From assembly GCA_902517745.1 (NCBI GenBank), contig CABYDS010000001.1:62001-126000 (forward strand): a DNA stretch of 64,000 nucleotides, in the 5' to 3' direction. The DNA is from an uncultured Pelagibacteraceae bacterium. Its GTDB lineage: Bacteria; Pseudomonadota; Alphaproteobacteria; Pelagibacterales; Pelagibacteraceae. Both the position numbers and the translations under genes were made by a program. Under the pieces are notes generated by a model. That model saw only the letters and a program-made list of their open reading frames with translations, searched no databases and was not told the origin of the DNA. Shown here one piece after another: positions 8,922-17,778 of this stretch; positions within the stretch are counted from its first letter, which is position 1; each line of letters opens with the position of its first letter.

Positions 8922-9950
8922 ATGAAATACTCTGCATCTAAAAATAGATACTCAAATATGTTATATAGGACTTGCGGTGACAGCGGTGTAAAATTACCTT
9001 TAATCAGCTTGGGTCTTTGGCATAATTTTGGTGCCAAAATCCCACTTTCAAATATTAAAAAAATCCTATTTTACGCTTTTGATAGAGGTGTTACTCATTT
9101 TGATTTGGCGAATAATTATGGCCCACCATATGGTAGCACAGAAAGTAATTTTGGAAAAATAATAAGTAAAGACTTAAAAAAATATAGAGACGAACTCATC
9201 ATATCATCTAAAGCTGGTTATGATATGTGGGAAGGACCTTATGGAGAATGGGGATCAAAAAAACATATTATCGCGAGTTGTGATCAAAGTTTAAAAAGAA
9301 TGAAAGTTGATTATTTTGACATATTTTATTCACATAGATTTGACCCAAATACACCTTTAGAAGAGACAGCAGATGCTTTAGAAACTATTTATAAATCTGG
9401 AAAAGCTTTATATATTGGCATTTCATCTTATTCCTCCAAAAAGACAAATCAAATCTACAAAATTTTAAAATCAAGAAATATTAAATTGTTTATTCATCAA
9501 CCATCATATTCGTTAATAAATAGATGGATTGAAAAAGATTTGACTAAGACAATAAGAAAACTAAAAATTGGATGTATTGCTTTTTCTCCGCTAGCTCAAG
9601 GAATGCTATCAGATAAATATTTAAAAAAGATACCTAAAGTTTCAAGAGCAAGCGATACAACATCATACTTAGATAAATCTTTGATAACAAAAAAAAATTT
9701 AAAGATTGTTTCGGATTTAAATAAGATTGCAATTAAAAGAGGGCAATCTTTATCTCAAATGGCAATCTCTTGGGTTCTATCAAATAATTATGTAACATCC
9801 GCTCTAATAGGAGTTAGAAATATTAATCAATTAAAAGAAAATTTAGAAAGTCTAAACAAACTTAATTTTACAACTTCTGAAATGAAAATAATTAATAAAA
9901 CTGCAAAAGATGGTAATATTAACATCTGGAAGCAATCAAGTTCATATTAA
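8922..9950 (+). CDS. Aldo/keto reductase, YghZ/Gpr-like
   Basis: 342 residues. The catalytic tetrad is visible: Asp and Tyr in HFDLANNYGPPYGS (near residues 64-70), Lys in SSKAGYDMWEGPYG (near 98) and His in YSHRFDP (near 132). The extended YDMWEGPYGEWGS segment is characteristic of YghZ, the L-glyceraldehyde-3-phosphate reductase, which also reduces other short aldehydes. In this cluster it may reduce an aldehyde product of deoxy-sugar breakdown such as lactaldehyde, or oxidise a sugar to a lactone; this is inference. The next gene begins one base after its stop. Confidence 0.88.
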   Translation: MKYSASKNRYSNMLYRTCGDSGVKLPLISLGLWHNFGAKIPLSNIKKILFYAFDRGVTHFDLANNYGPPYGSTESNFGKIISKDLKKYRDELIISSKAGYDMWEGPYGEWGSKKHIIASCDQSLKRMKVDYFDIFYSHRFDPNTPLEETADALETIYKSGKALYIGISSYSSKKTNQIYKILKSRNIKLFIHQPSYSLINRWIEKDLTKTIRKLKIGCIAFSPLAQGMLSDKYLKKIPKVSRASDTTSYLDKSLITKKNLKIVSDLNKIAIKRGQSLSQMAISWVLSNNYVTSALIGVRNINQLKENLESLNKLNFTTSEMKIINKTAKDGNINIWKQSSSY

Positions 9951-9951
9951 A

Positions 9952-10857
9952 ATGCATATTGGTATTGATTTAGGTGGAACCAAAACAGAGTCAATCATTA
10001 TTGATGAAAATGGAAAAGAGCTCGAGAGAATTAGGAGAACAACACCAAAAAATTATAATGGAACTTTAGATACAGTATGTGAACTTGTAAATTATTTAGA
10101 AGATAAATACAAAAAAAGTTGTAGTGTGGGTGTAGGCTCGCCTGGAGCTTTATCAAAAGAAACAAATTGTATAAAGGGTGGTAATTCAACCTGGTTAAAT
10201 GATAGGCCTTTAAAAAAGGATATTGAGCTTAGGCTAAATAGAAAAATATTTCTTGAAAATGATGCTAATTGCTTTGCTTTATCTGAATCAATTGATGGAG
10301 CTGGTCTTAACCATGAAATAGTATTTGGAGTTATAATTGGAACAGGTGTTGGTGGAGGATTAATTATTAATAATAAAATTGTTAATGGATTTAATAACAT
10401 AACTGGGGAATGGGGACATAATCAAATGCCAATAGGAACAAATGATAAGTGGAAAAGGCACGATTGTTATTGTGGTAAAAAAGGATGCATTGAAACATTC
10501 CTATCCGGTCCAGGGTTTTCAAAACATTTTTATGACATTCATAAAATAGAATTAGATGCTAAAATAATTCAAGAAAATGCAAACAAAGGAGATGAAAAAT
10601 CTTTAGAATTTGTATTTCAATACTTAGATTACTTAGCACGAGGCTTATCCACTGTAATTAATATTGTTGATCCTGGTGCAATTGTTATGGGTGGAGGTGT
10701 TTCCAATATGAAGCAGATTTATGGAAATATAAATTCAAAATTAAAAAAATATGTATTTAGTGACACTGTAAATACTAAAGTTTTAAAAAATATCCATGGA
10801 GATTCTAGTGGCGTAAGAGGAGCTGCAGATTTAGGAAGATCTAACGATACAATATAA
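9952..10857 (+). CDS. ROK-family sugar kinase
   Basis: 301 residues from ATG 9952 (the ORF track starts inside the previous gene). It has an N-terminal ATP loop MHIGIDLGGTKTES, GVGSPGAL, a GEWGHN motif near residue 155 and the ROK zinc motif HDCYCGKKGCIE (three Cys and one His) near 174. It would phosphorylate a hexose or amino-hexose with ATP. It belongs to the operon running from tctC to the FAH hydrolase. Fructokinase (Mak) or glucokinase activity are the common possibilities. Confidence 0.87.
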   Translation: MHIGIDLGGTKTESIIIDENGKELERIRRTTPKNYNGTLDTVCELVNYLEDKYKKSCSVGVGSPGALSKETNCIKGGNSTWLNDRPLKKDIELRLNRKIFLENDANCFALSESIDGAGLNHEIVFGVIIGTGVGGGLIINNKIVNGFNNITGEWGHNQMPIGTNDKWKRHDCYCGKKGCIETFLSGPGFSKHFYDIHKIELDAKIIQENANKGDEKSLEFVFQYLDYLARGLSTVINIVDPGAIVMGGGVSNMKQIYGNINSKLKKYVFSDTVNTKVLKNIHGDSSGVRGAADLGRSNDTI

Positions 10858-10866
10858 ATTTAAATA

Positions 10867-11727
10867 ATGAAAAAATATAAAATCGGTTTTATTGGAATAG
10901 GTTTAATGGGATTTCCAATGGCTAAAAATCTTCTAAAATCAAAATATGAAGTTAAAGTTTTTAATAGAACTAAAAATAAAGCCATTAGACTAAAAAAATT
11001 TGGTGCGAAAGTATGTAATTCTCTAAAGGAAGTTGTTAAGGACCAGGATCTAATAATTACCATGTTGTCTGATGATAAGGCTATAAAAAAAATATATTTT
11101 AATTCAGAATTTTTAAAAAATTTAAAAAAAGGATCTACAGTAATTGATATGAGTTCTGCAAACCCTAGAACAGCAATTAATTTATCAAAATTATTAAAAA
11201 AATATAAAATTAATTTTTTAGACGCACCAGTTTCCGGAGGCACCAATGGCGCAGAGAATGCAGAGCTCGCCATAATGGTTGGTGGAGATAAGAAAGTTTT
11301 TTCTAAAAATATAAATGTACTTAAGAAATTAGGCAATCCTGTTTTAGTTGGAAAAAATTCCGCAGGTCAAATAGCAAAATTAGCTAATCAAATAATAGTT
11401 GGAATTACAATAGGATCTGTTTCAGAAGCAATTAAACTATCACAAAAAAATAACGTAAATCCAATTAATATTCTCAAAGCATTGAAAGGAGGATGGGCTG
11501 ACAGTAAAGTATTGCAAACTCACGGACTAAGAATGATCAAAAATGATTTTAAACCAAGAGGAAAAAATTTTTCGCAATTAAAAGATATGAATAACATCCT
11601 TGATTGTGCAAAAAATAAAAAGTTAGAATTACCTTTATCTAAAATAGTAAAAAAAATGTATAATAAACTTGTTAAAAAGGGTTTAGGTAATTATGATCAT
11701 AGTTCGTTATACAAAAGCTATAAATAA
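10867..11727 (+). CDS. Beta-hydroxyacid dehydrogenase (3-hydroxyisobutyrate / tartronate-semialdehyde reductase family)
   Basis: 286 residues with the family order: GIGLMGFPMAKNLL dinucleotide loop at residue 8, DAPVSGGTNGAENAELAIMVGG near 119 (substrate binding), and GQIAKLANQ near 166 with the catalytic Lys and Asn. It oxidises or reduces a 3-hydroxyacid with NAD(P). In a sugar-acid operon a tartronate-semialdehyde or related reductase is plausible. A distant paralogue sits in the TRAP cluster at 25.5 kb. Substrate not determinable. Confidence 0.88.
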   Translation: MKKYKIGFIGIGLMGFPMAKNLLKSKYEVKVFNRTKNKAIRLKKFGAKVCNSLKEVVKDQDLIITMLSDDKAIKKIYFNSEFLKNLKKGSTVIDMSSANPRTAINLSKLLKKYKINFLDAPVSGGTNGAENAELAIMVGGDKKVFSKNINVLKKLGNPVLVGKNSAGQIAKLANQIIVGITIGSVSEAIKLSQKNNVNPINILKALKGGWADSKVLQTHGLRMIKNDFKPRGKNFSQLKDMNNILDCAKNKKLELPLSKIVKKMYNKLVKKGLGNYDHSSLYKSYK

Positions 11728-11741
11728 TTATTGGAGATGAA

Positions 11742-12584
11742 ATGAAATTACTAAGAGTAGGAGAAAAAAATAAAGAAAAGCCAGCTATATTAGATAAAGA
11801 TGGAAAGTTGAGAGATATATCCAAACATATAATTGATTTAGATCCAACTCATTTAAATTTTGAAACATTTGAAAAAATTAAACAAATTGATTTATCATCA
11901 CAGCCCGAGATTTCAAATAATACAAGAATTGGTTCATGCATAACTAAACCAGGAAAATTTATTGCAATTGGATTAAATTTTTCTGACCATGCAGCGGAAA
12001 CTGGAGCAAAACCACCAACAGAACCAATTGTATTTATGAAAGCCACTAGTTCAATCAATGGACCAAATGATGATATTGAAATTACAAGCTATTCAAACAA
12101 ACTAGATTGGGAAGTTGAGCTAGGTTTAGTTATTGGAAAAAATGCTAAAAATATTCCAGAGAAAAATTCACAAGATTATATCTTAGGTTATTGTTTAGTG
12201 AATGATGTAAGTGAGAGGGAGTGGCAAATAGAAAAAATGGGACAGTGGGTAAAAGGAAAGTCACACGATACATTTGGTCCTGTTGGTCCATATCTTGTGA
12301 CCAAAGATGAGATTAATGATGTAAACAACCTAAATATGGAATTAGATTTAAATGGTGAACGAATGCAAACGGGTAATACAAAAACAATGATTTTTAATGT
12401 AGATCATATTGTTTCATATGTTAGCAGATATATGTCTCTTCAACCTGGAGATATCATTACCACAGGAACACCCCCAGGAGTTGGAATGGGAATGAAGCCA
12501 CAAAAATTTTTAAAAGCAGGTGATGAAATGAGGCTTTCAATAGAACTTCTTGGTGAACAAAAATCAAAAGTAGTAGCAATTTAA
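11742..12584 (+). CDS. FAH-family hydrolase, candidate 2,4-diketo-3-deoxy-aldonate hydrolase
   Basis: 280 residues. The catalytic domain begins with IAIGLNFSDHAAETGA, followed by DWEVELGLVIGK (metal ligands Glu-x-Glu), DVSERE, GKSHDTFGPVGPYL and TGTPPGVGMGM. This is the fumarylacetoacetate hydrolase fold, in the group annotated as ureidoglycolate lyase or 2,4-diketo-3-deoxy-L-fuconate/rhamnonate hydrolase. Shine-Dalgarno-like tggaga lies upstream. It closes the tct operon, and together with the dehydratase and SDR it could release pyruvate and lactate. Confidence 0.86.
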   Translation: MKLLRVGEKNKEKPAILDKDGKLRDISKHIIDLDPTHLNFETFEKIKQIDLSSQPEISNNTRIGSCITKPGKFIAIGLNFSDHAAETGAKPPTEPIVFMKATSSINGPNDDIEITSYSNKLDWEVELGLVIGKNAKNIPEKNSQDYILGYCLVNDVSEREWQIEKMGQWVKGKSHDTFGPVGPYLVTKDEINDVNNLNMELDLNGERMQTGNTKTMIFNVDHIVSYVSRYMSLQPGDIITTGTPPGVGMGMKPQKFLKAGDEMRLSIELLGEQKSKVVAI

Positions 12585-12618
12585 TCCAAATATAATCTCT
12601 TTTTTGATATAATAAATT

Positions 12619-15300
12619 GTGATCAAAAGAGACCTATACTACGAAAGAATTCCTACAAAATCATTAAGAGAGGATGTTAGGTTTTTAGGAAATTCATTAG
12701 GAAATGTAATTAAAGAACAAGAAGGTAAAAGCTTTTATAATCTTGTTGAGAAAATTAGAAAGTTATCAAAAGCAAATAAAATCCAAAAAAAATCATATAA
12801 AAAAATTTCTAGTGAAATAAAAAGTATTAATCCTAAAAATACTTACAAGCTTGCAAGAGCATTTAATCATTTTATGAATTTTATAAATCTAGCTGAGTCT
12901 ATTGATGCATCTAGACAACTAAACCAATATGAAAATAAAAGAGACGGCAAAAATCAAAAAAATATTTTTATAGAAGAAATTTTTGAGAAATTATTTAAAA
13001 ATAAAAAAATTAATAATAATAAAATATATAGTTTTGCAAAAAATTTAAATATTGGAATAGTTTTGACAGCCCATCCAACAGAGGTCAAAAGAAGAACTTT
13101 AATTCAAAAATACCATAAAATTACAGAAATACTTGAGGATAGAGAGTTATTTAAAGATCACTCTTCAAAAATAAAATCTTTAAATAAAAAAATTCATGAT
13201 GAATTTACCATTATCTGGAATACAGATGACTTAAAAAGATCAAAACCGTCTCCAGCCGATGAAGCGCGATGGGGTCTTGCAATAATAGAGGATAGTCTTT
13301 GGGAAACTATTCCAAAAGTCTACAGAAGACTCAATGATATATTTTTGAAAAATATGGGTAAAGGTTTGCCAAAAAATTTTAATCCTATTGAGTTTGGATC
13401 ATGGATGGGAGGTGATAGAGACGGAAATCCAAATGTAACTTCAAAAGTAACAAAAGAAGTTTTGTTATTATCAAGATGGGAAGCGGCAAAATTGTATGAA
13501 AAAGAACTTACCAAATTAATTAGATCATATTCAATGAAAAAGTGTTCAAAAAAAATTCAAAAACTTACAGGAAAATCATTTGAACCTTACAGAGTTTTCT
13601 TAAGACCTTTAAGAGATAAAATGCGATTTACTCATCGAGCAATTGAACAGTTTATAGTGAACAAAAAACCTTTAGACTATAACAAATTGTTAAACTCAAA
13701 AGAAGAAATTTTAAAACCCCTTAGAATTGTCCGTGAATCTTTAGAGGAAAATCAAAGTGAAAATATCGCAAGCGGTGAATTATTAGACTTAATGAGAAGA
13801 GCAAAATGTTTTGGAATTAATTTAGCAAAACTAGATATTAGACAAGAATCATCTAGACACTCACAATTAATTAATGAACTTGTTCAGAAAAAAAATAAAC
13901 ACAATTATTTAAAATGGAGTGAGGAGGAAAAAATTAAATTTTTATCATCTAAGATGAAAAAAAAATCCAATTTCATCAAAAATTTTAATTTTAAAAATAA
14001 AGAAAACAAAGAAGTTTGGTCAACATTTAAAATTTTATCTGAAGAGCCACCTGAATGTTTGGGGGCTTATGTTATTTCAATGACATCATCTGCATCTGAC
14101 ATTCTCTCTGTTTTATATTTGCAAAAAGAAGCAAATATTAAGAATAGATTAAGAGTTGTCCCATTATTTGAAACATTAGATGACTTAATTAATGCAAAAT
14201 CAATAATGGCCAGCTTGTTTTCATTAAAGTGGTACAGAGATTTAATAAAAAATAAACAAGAAGTCATGATTGGATATTCAGACTCAAGCAAAGATGCTGG
14301 AAAAATTTGTGCAAGTTGGCATCAATATAAGGCTCAAGAAGAAATTATTAAAATTGCAAAAAAATATAAAATAGATGTTACTTTCTTTCATGGAAGAGGT
14401 GGTTCAGCGGGTAGAGGTGGAGGCCCAATTCAAGCTACTTTAAAATCTCAGCCGCCAAATACAGTTAATGGAAAAATTAGAATAACCGATCAAGGAGAAG
14501 TTATTCAGCAGAAATATGGATATCAGCCTTTAGCAATTTATAATTTATGTAGCTATATAGGAGCAGTAATGGAGGCAACATTAACACCACCTCCAGTCCC
14601 TAAAAAAGATTGGAGGAATCTAATTGAAAAAATGTCTGATATTTCAAAAAGTTCATATAGAAAAAATATTAATCAAAGTTCAGATTTTATTAAATATTTT
14701 AAAACCGTTACGCCACATGTGTCTTTAGGAAAACTTTCAATTGGATCAAGACCGTCTAAAAGAAAGAATATTGATAATATCAAAGGTTTAAGAGCAATAC
14801 CCTGGGTATTTGCTTGGACTCAAATAAGACTAATGCTCCCAGCATGGCTTGGAAGTGCAGAAGCTTTAAGATATTCATCGATAGAAAAATTTGAGAAAAC
14901 ACTAATAGATATGGAAAAATATTGGCCTTTCTTCAATTCAATGATGGATATCTTGGATATGGTAATTTCAAAAGTGGACCCAGATATTTCAAAAATATAT
15001 GAGGAATACTTAGCTGATAAAGATTTAAAAAGAGTTGGAAAAAAACTTAGGTTCCAATTCGAAGTTATTAAAAAATTAAATAAAAAGATTACGCCTAAAG
15101 AAATTATAAATGAAAGAAAAAAGTTTAGATCAGGAGTTATTGTAAGAAATATTTACACAGAAGTATTAAATATAATTCAAGCAGTAGTTATGAATAAAAT
15201 CAAAAATAAAAAATTAAATTCAGAAAAAAAAAATGATCTTAATGATGCATTATTAACATCTATTGCAGGTATTTCAGCTGCAATGAAAAATACTGGTTAA
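12619..15300 (+). CDS. ppc: Phosphoenolpyruvate carboxylase
   Basis: 893 residues from a GTG start. Signature segments: VLTAHPTEVKRRT with the catalytic His near residue 154, SWMGGDRDGNP near 257, GYSDSSKDAGK near 553, the FHGRGGSAGRGGGP loop near 594 and the C-terminal NTG. It carboxylates PEP to oxaloacetate to feed the TCA cycle. Length matches the family (about 880-930). It abuts ccdA with no spacer. No product-specific regulator is evident nearby. Confidence 0.97.
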   Translation: MIKRDLYYERIPTKSLREDVRFLGNSLGNVIKEQEGKSFYNLVEKIRKLSKANKIQKKSYKKISSEIKSINPKNTYKLARAFNHFMNFINLAESIDASRQLNQYENKRDGKNQKNIFIEEIFEKLFKNKKINNNKIYSFAKNLNIGIVLTAHPTEVKRRTLIQKYHKITEILEDRELFKDHSSKIKSLNKKIHDEFTIIWNTDDLKRSKPSPADEARWGLAIIEDSLWETIPKVYRRLNDIFLKNMGKGLPKNFNPIEFGSWMGGDRDGNPNVTSKVTKEVLLLSRWEAAKLYEKELTKLIRSYSMKKCSKKIQKLTGKSFEPYRVFLRPLRDKMRFTHRAIEQFIVNKKPLDYNKLLNSKEEILKPLRIVRESLEENQSENIASGELLDLMRRAKCFGINLAKLDIRQESSRHSQLINELVQKKNKHNYLKWSEEEKIKFLSSKMKKKSNFIKNFNFKNKENKEVWSTFKILSEEPPECLGAYVISMTSSASDILSVLYLQKEANIKNRLRVVPLFETLDDLINAKSIMASLFSLKWYRDLIKNKQEVMIGYSDSSKDAGKICASWHQYKAQEEIIKIAKKYKIDVTFFHGRGGSAGRGGGPIQATLKSQPPNTVNGKIRITDQGEVIQQKYGYQPLAIYNLCSYIGAVMEATLTPPPVPKKDWRNLIEKMSDISKSSYRKNINQSSDFIKYFKTVTPHVSLGKLSIGSRPSKRKNIDNIKGLRAIPWVFAWTQIRLMLPAWLGSAEALRYSSIEKFEKTLIDMEKYWPFFNSMMDILDMVISKVDPDISKIYEEYLADKDLKRVGKKLRFQFEVIKKLNKKITPKEIINERKKFRSGVIVRNIYTEVLNIIQAVVMNKIKNKKLNSEKKNDLNDALLTSIAGISAAMKNTG

Positions 15301-16008
15301 ATGATAGAATTATTTGTTGCATTTGGAGCTGGATTGATAAGCTTTTTGTCTCCATGTGTACTTCCATTAATACCTGGATATATATCTTATATTTCTGGAA
15401 GCTCTTTAAATGAGTTATTAGAAAAAAAAACAATTAATATATTCCCTATAGTTTTATTTACTTTTGGTTTTTCCATTGTTTTTATAAGCTTTGGAGCTAC
15501 CGCAACTTTTTTAGGTTCTTTAATTTTAAGTAACTCTTTTGAATTAAGAATTATTGCAGGAAGTATAATAATCATTTTCTCCCTTCATATTATGGGATTA
15601 ATTAATATTAAGTTTTTAAATTATGAAAAAAGAATTAATACTGAGATTAAATCAGGAAATTTTAGCTCAATATTAGTTGGTATGGCATTTGGATTTGGAT
15701 GGACTCCATGTATTGGACCTATTTTGGGATCAATATTAGCTTTAGCTTCAATTGAGCAAAGTTTGAACCGAGGCATATTGTTACTTGTGTTCTATTCACT
15801 TGGTTTAGCACTACCATTTATTGCATCAGGTTATTTGATTCAACGTTTTATGGTTGTTACAAAAAATCTAAAATCAAAAATGATAACTATTTCAAGAATT
15901 GGTGGAGGATTATTATTGATAACAGGAATATTAATGATTACAAACCAGTTGCAAGCTTTAGGATTTTACATATTAAAGTATTTTCCTTTACTTCAGAAAC
16001 TTGGATAA
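15301..16008 (+). CDS. ccdA: Cytochrome c biogenesis / thiol transport membrane protein CcdA
   Basis: 235 residues, six hydrophobic segments. The two redox cysteines sit in the hallmark stretches SFLSPCVLPLIPGY (near residue 19) and GFGWTPCIGPILGS (near 136). CcdA carries reducing equivalents across the inner membrane to periplasmic thioredoxin-like proteins for cytochrome c maturation. Its ATG directly follows the ppc stop; the flavoprotein gene follows two bases after its own stop. No thioredoxin-like partner is adjacent. Confidence 0.93.
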   Translation: MIELFVAFGAGLISFLSPCVLPLIPGYISYISGSSLNELLEKKTINIFPIVLFTFGFSIVFISFGATATFLGSLILSNSFELRIIAGSIIIIFSLHIMGLINIKFLNYEKRINTEIKSGNFSSILVGMAFGFGWTPCIGPILGSILALASIEQSLNRGILLLVFYSLGLALPFIASGYLIQRFMVVTKNLKSKMITISRIGGGLLLITGILMITNQLQALGFYILKYFPLLQKLG

Positions 16009-16010
16009 AA

Positions 16011-16598
16011 ATGAAAATATACCAAATCGATTGCAGCGCTAGAAAAGAGGGTTCTACCTCAAGGATGCTTGCAAAAAAAATACTTGATAAAGTTAAAAAA
16101 GATGATGATGAAGTCATTTATAGAGATCTAGATGACGAAATGCTTTTTATATCTGGTTTAACTGAGTCTGGAATGAAAATTCCAGAAAATGAGCAAACAG
16201 ATGAACATAAAAAAATGTTTGAATTGTCTGATAAGTTAGTATCAGAGTTAAAAGAATGTGATGTAATTATTATATCAGTGCCAATTTATAATTTTGGCCC
16301 ACCAGCAACACTTAAAGCTTGGGCTGATCTTGCAGCCAGAGTAAAATTGACATTTAAATATGGGGATGACGGAAGAAGAAAAGGTTTATTAGAAGATAAG
16401 CAGGTCTATTTAGTAATTACTTCTGGCGGAACAAAAATACAAGGTGAAGAAGACTTTTTAACTCCGTGGTTGATACATATGTTAAATTTTTTTGGTATTA
16501 AAAAAATCGATATAGTTGCAGCAGATCAAATGGCTTTAGATTATGAAAAGTCGATAAAAAACGCTGAAGAAAAAATAAAAGAATTATTTAAAGATTAA
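16011..16598 (+). CDS. FMN-dependent NAD(P)H reductase (AzoR/flavodoxin-like fold)
   Basis: 195 residues. An N-terminal phosphate loop CSARKEGSTSRMLA binds FMN, and VPIYNFGPPATLKAWAD near residue 88 is the AzoR-type flavin and substrate segment. Such proteins are soluble two-electron quinone or azo-compound reductases. The 3' end overlaps the convergent dioxygenase gene by 11 bases. The physiological substrate is unknown. Confidence 0.87.
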   Translation: MKIYQIDCSARKEGSTSRMLAKKILDKVKKDDDEVIYRDLDDEMLFISGLTESGMKIPENEQTDEHKKMFELSDKLVSELKECDVIIISVPIYNFGPPATLKAWADLAARVKLTFKYGDDGRRKGLLEDKQVYLVITSGGTKIQGEEDFLTPWLIHMLNFFGIKKIDIVAADQMALDYEKSIKNAEEKIKELFKD

Positions 16599-17691
16599 AT
16601 TTTCTTTTTAAATGTCTAAGTTTACCTTCTGTACTGTCGAAATCAATGTAGCATCCTTGTAAATATCTATCACCTTCGTTAACATCATACTTTGTTCTTC
16701 CATGAAGTAATCTATGATTGTCCATCATTAATAAATCTCCAGTTTCTAATTTAAATTCAACTTTATATTTATCAGAGTTATATAATTCAGAAATTTTATT
16801 TCTAGCTTTATAGAATAAATCCAATTTTGATTTTTCTAATATCGGAGCATAATCTAATCTTGGACTAAATCTAACTTGTTTAAAATTATTTTTTTCATCC
16901 AATTTAATTAACTCAGACATATCTTCTAGAACAACTGTATTGTCTATAAATTTAAATTTTACTTTAACTGAAGATAAAATTTCATAATATTCTGGATAAT
17001 CCTCTTTGATTTTTTCACTTACTGTGTAACCATCAACCAAGGTAGAATTTCCTCCACTCACATTATTTGTAATACAATGCAATAATTGAACACAAGGAAC
17101 TGGTTTTCTATACGGATTATCTGTATGTGGAGATAATGCTAATGATGTATAAGCCAAATCATTTGGATTAGGCACAGATCTTACATTAAAAAATTCCCCA
17201 AAATTAGTTCTTCTTACACTGCCAATTGAATTTGCAAATTTAATAATAAAATTATCTTCAGTTGTAACATTAGTTAAAACTACAAAACCATATTTATAGA
17301 ATGATACTAATAAATCATACATGACTTTTTTTTCAAAAATATCATTTTCAAATTTAAATTTTTGAAAATTATTAAAATTTGAATCCCATTTAATTTTATC
17401 AATTGAAATAGGATCAAGATTTTGTGATTTATACTCATTTAATATTTGATCTTCTTTTATTTTATAATTGGTTCCATCATTGAAAAATAAATTAAGTAAT
17501 CCATCTTCATTCTCAATTTTTTCTATATCAATGTTAGTATTTATAGAATTTGGATCAAATAATCTTTGTTGATTTCCTTTATCCAGAGCATCTTCGTTAT
17601 TTATTCTTTCTCTAAGCCAAAATGGATGTATTTCTTCTTTGTTATTCCCACTATTTATAAATACTTTTTTAGAATTGATTTCTATTTTCAT
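16588..17691 (-). CDS. Gamma-butyrobetaine-hydroxylase-like 2-oxoglutarate/Fe(II) dioxygenase
   Basis: 367 residues with the two-part layout of BBOX/TMLH enzymes: a short N-terminal domain (HPFWLRERINNED near residue 22) and a TauD-type barrel. Iron ligands appear as His and Asp in SPHTDNPYR near residue 187 and the distal His in MDNHRLLHGRTKYD near 330, with Arg for 2-oxoglutarate. In characterised BBOX enzymes the N-terminal domain binds zinc through Cys residues after WLRD; here those cysteines are missing. It probably hydroxylates a trimethylammonium-type or other small acid. Confidence 0.86.
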   Translation of the reverse strand: MKIEINSKKVFINSGNNKEEIHPFWLRERINNEDALDKGNQQRLFDPNSINTNIDIEKIENEDGLLNLFFNDGTNYKIKEDQILNEYKSQNLDPISIDKIKWDSNFNNFQKFKFENDIFEKKVMYDLLVSFYKYGFVVLTNVTTEDNFIIKFANSIGSVRRTNFGEFFNVRSVPNPNDLAYTSLALSPHTDNPYRKPVPCVQLLHCITNNVSGGNSTLVDGYTVSEKIKEDYPEYYEILSSVKVKFKFIDNTVVLEDMSELIKLDEKNNFKQVRFSPRLDYAPILEKSKLDLFYKARNKISELYNSDKYKVEFKLETGDLLMMDNHRLLHGRTKYDVNEGDRYLQGCYIDFDSTEGKLRHLKRKFNL

Positions 17692-17778
17692 CTATCTGGA
17701 TTCTTCTATCAAATTCTAAAATTTTCAAGATATTTTATTTGAACTAGTTGTATATTTTAACTATTACTCATCAGATAA

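Noticed and set aside
10860-11336. 158-residue ORF on the minus strand opposite the beta-hydroxyacid dehydrogenase gene
   Set aside because: Lies wholly inside a well-supported gene; the Phe/Leu/Ser-rich product is what the complement of Lys/Ile-rich coding DNA gives. Shadow frame.
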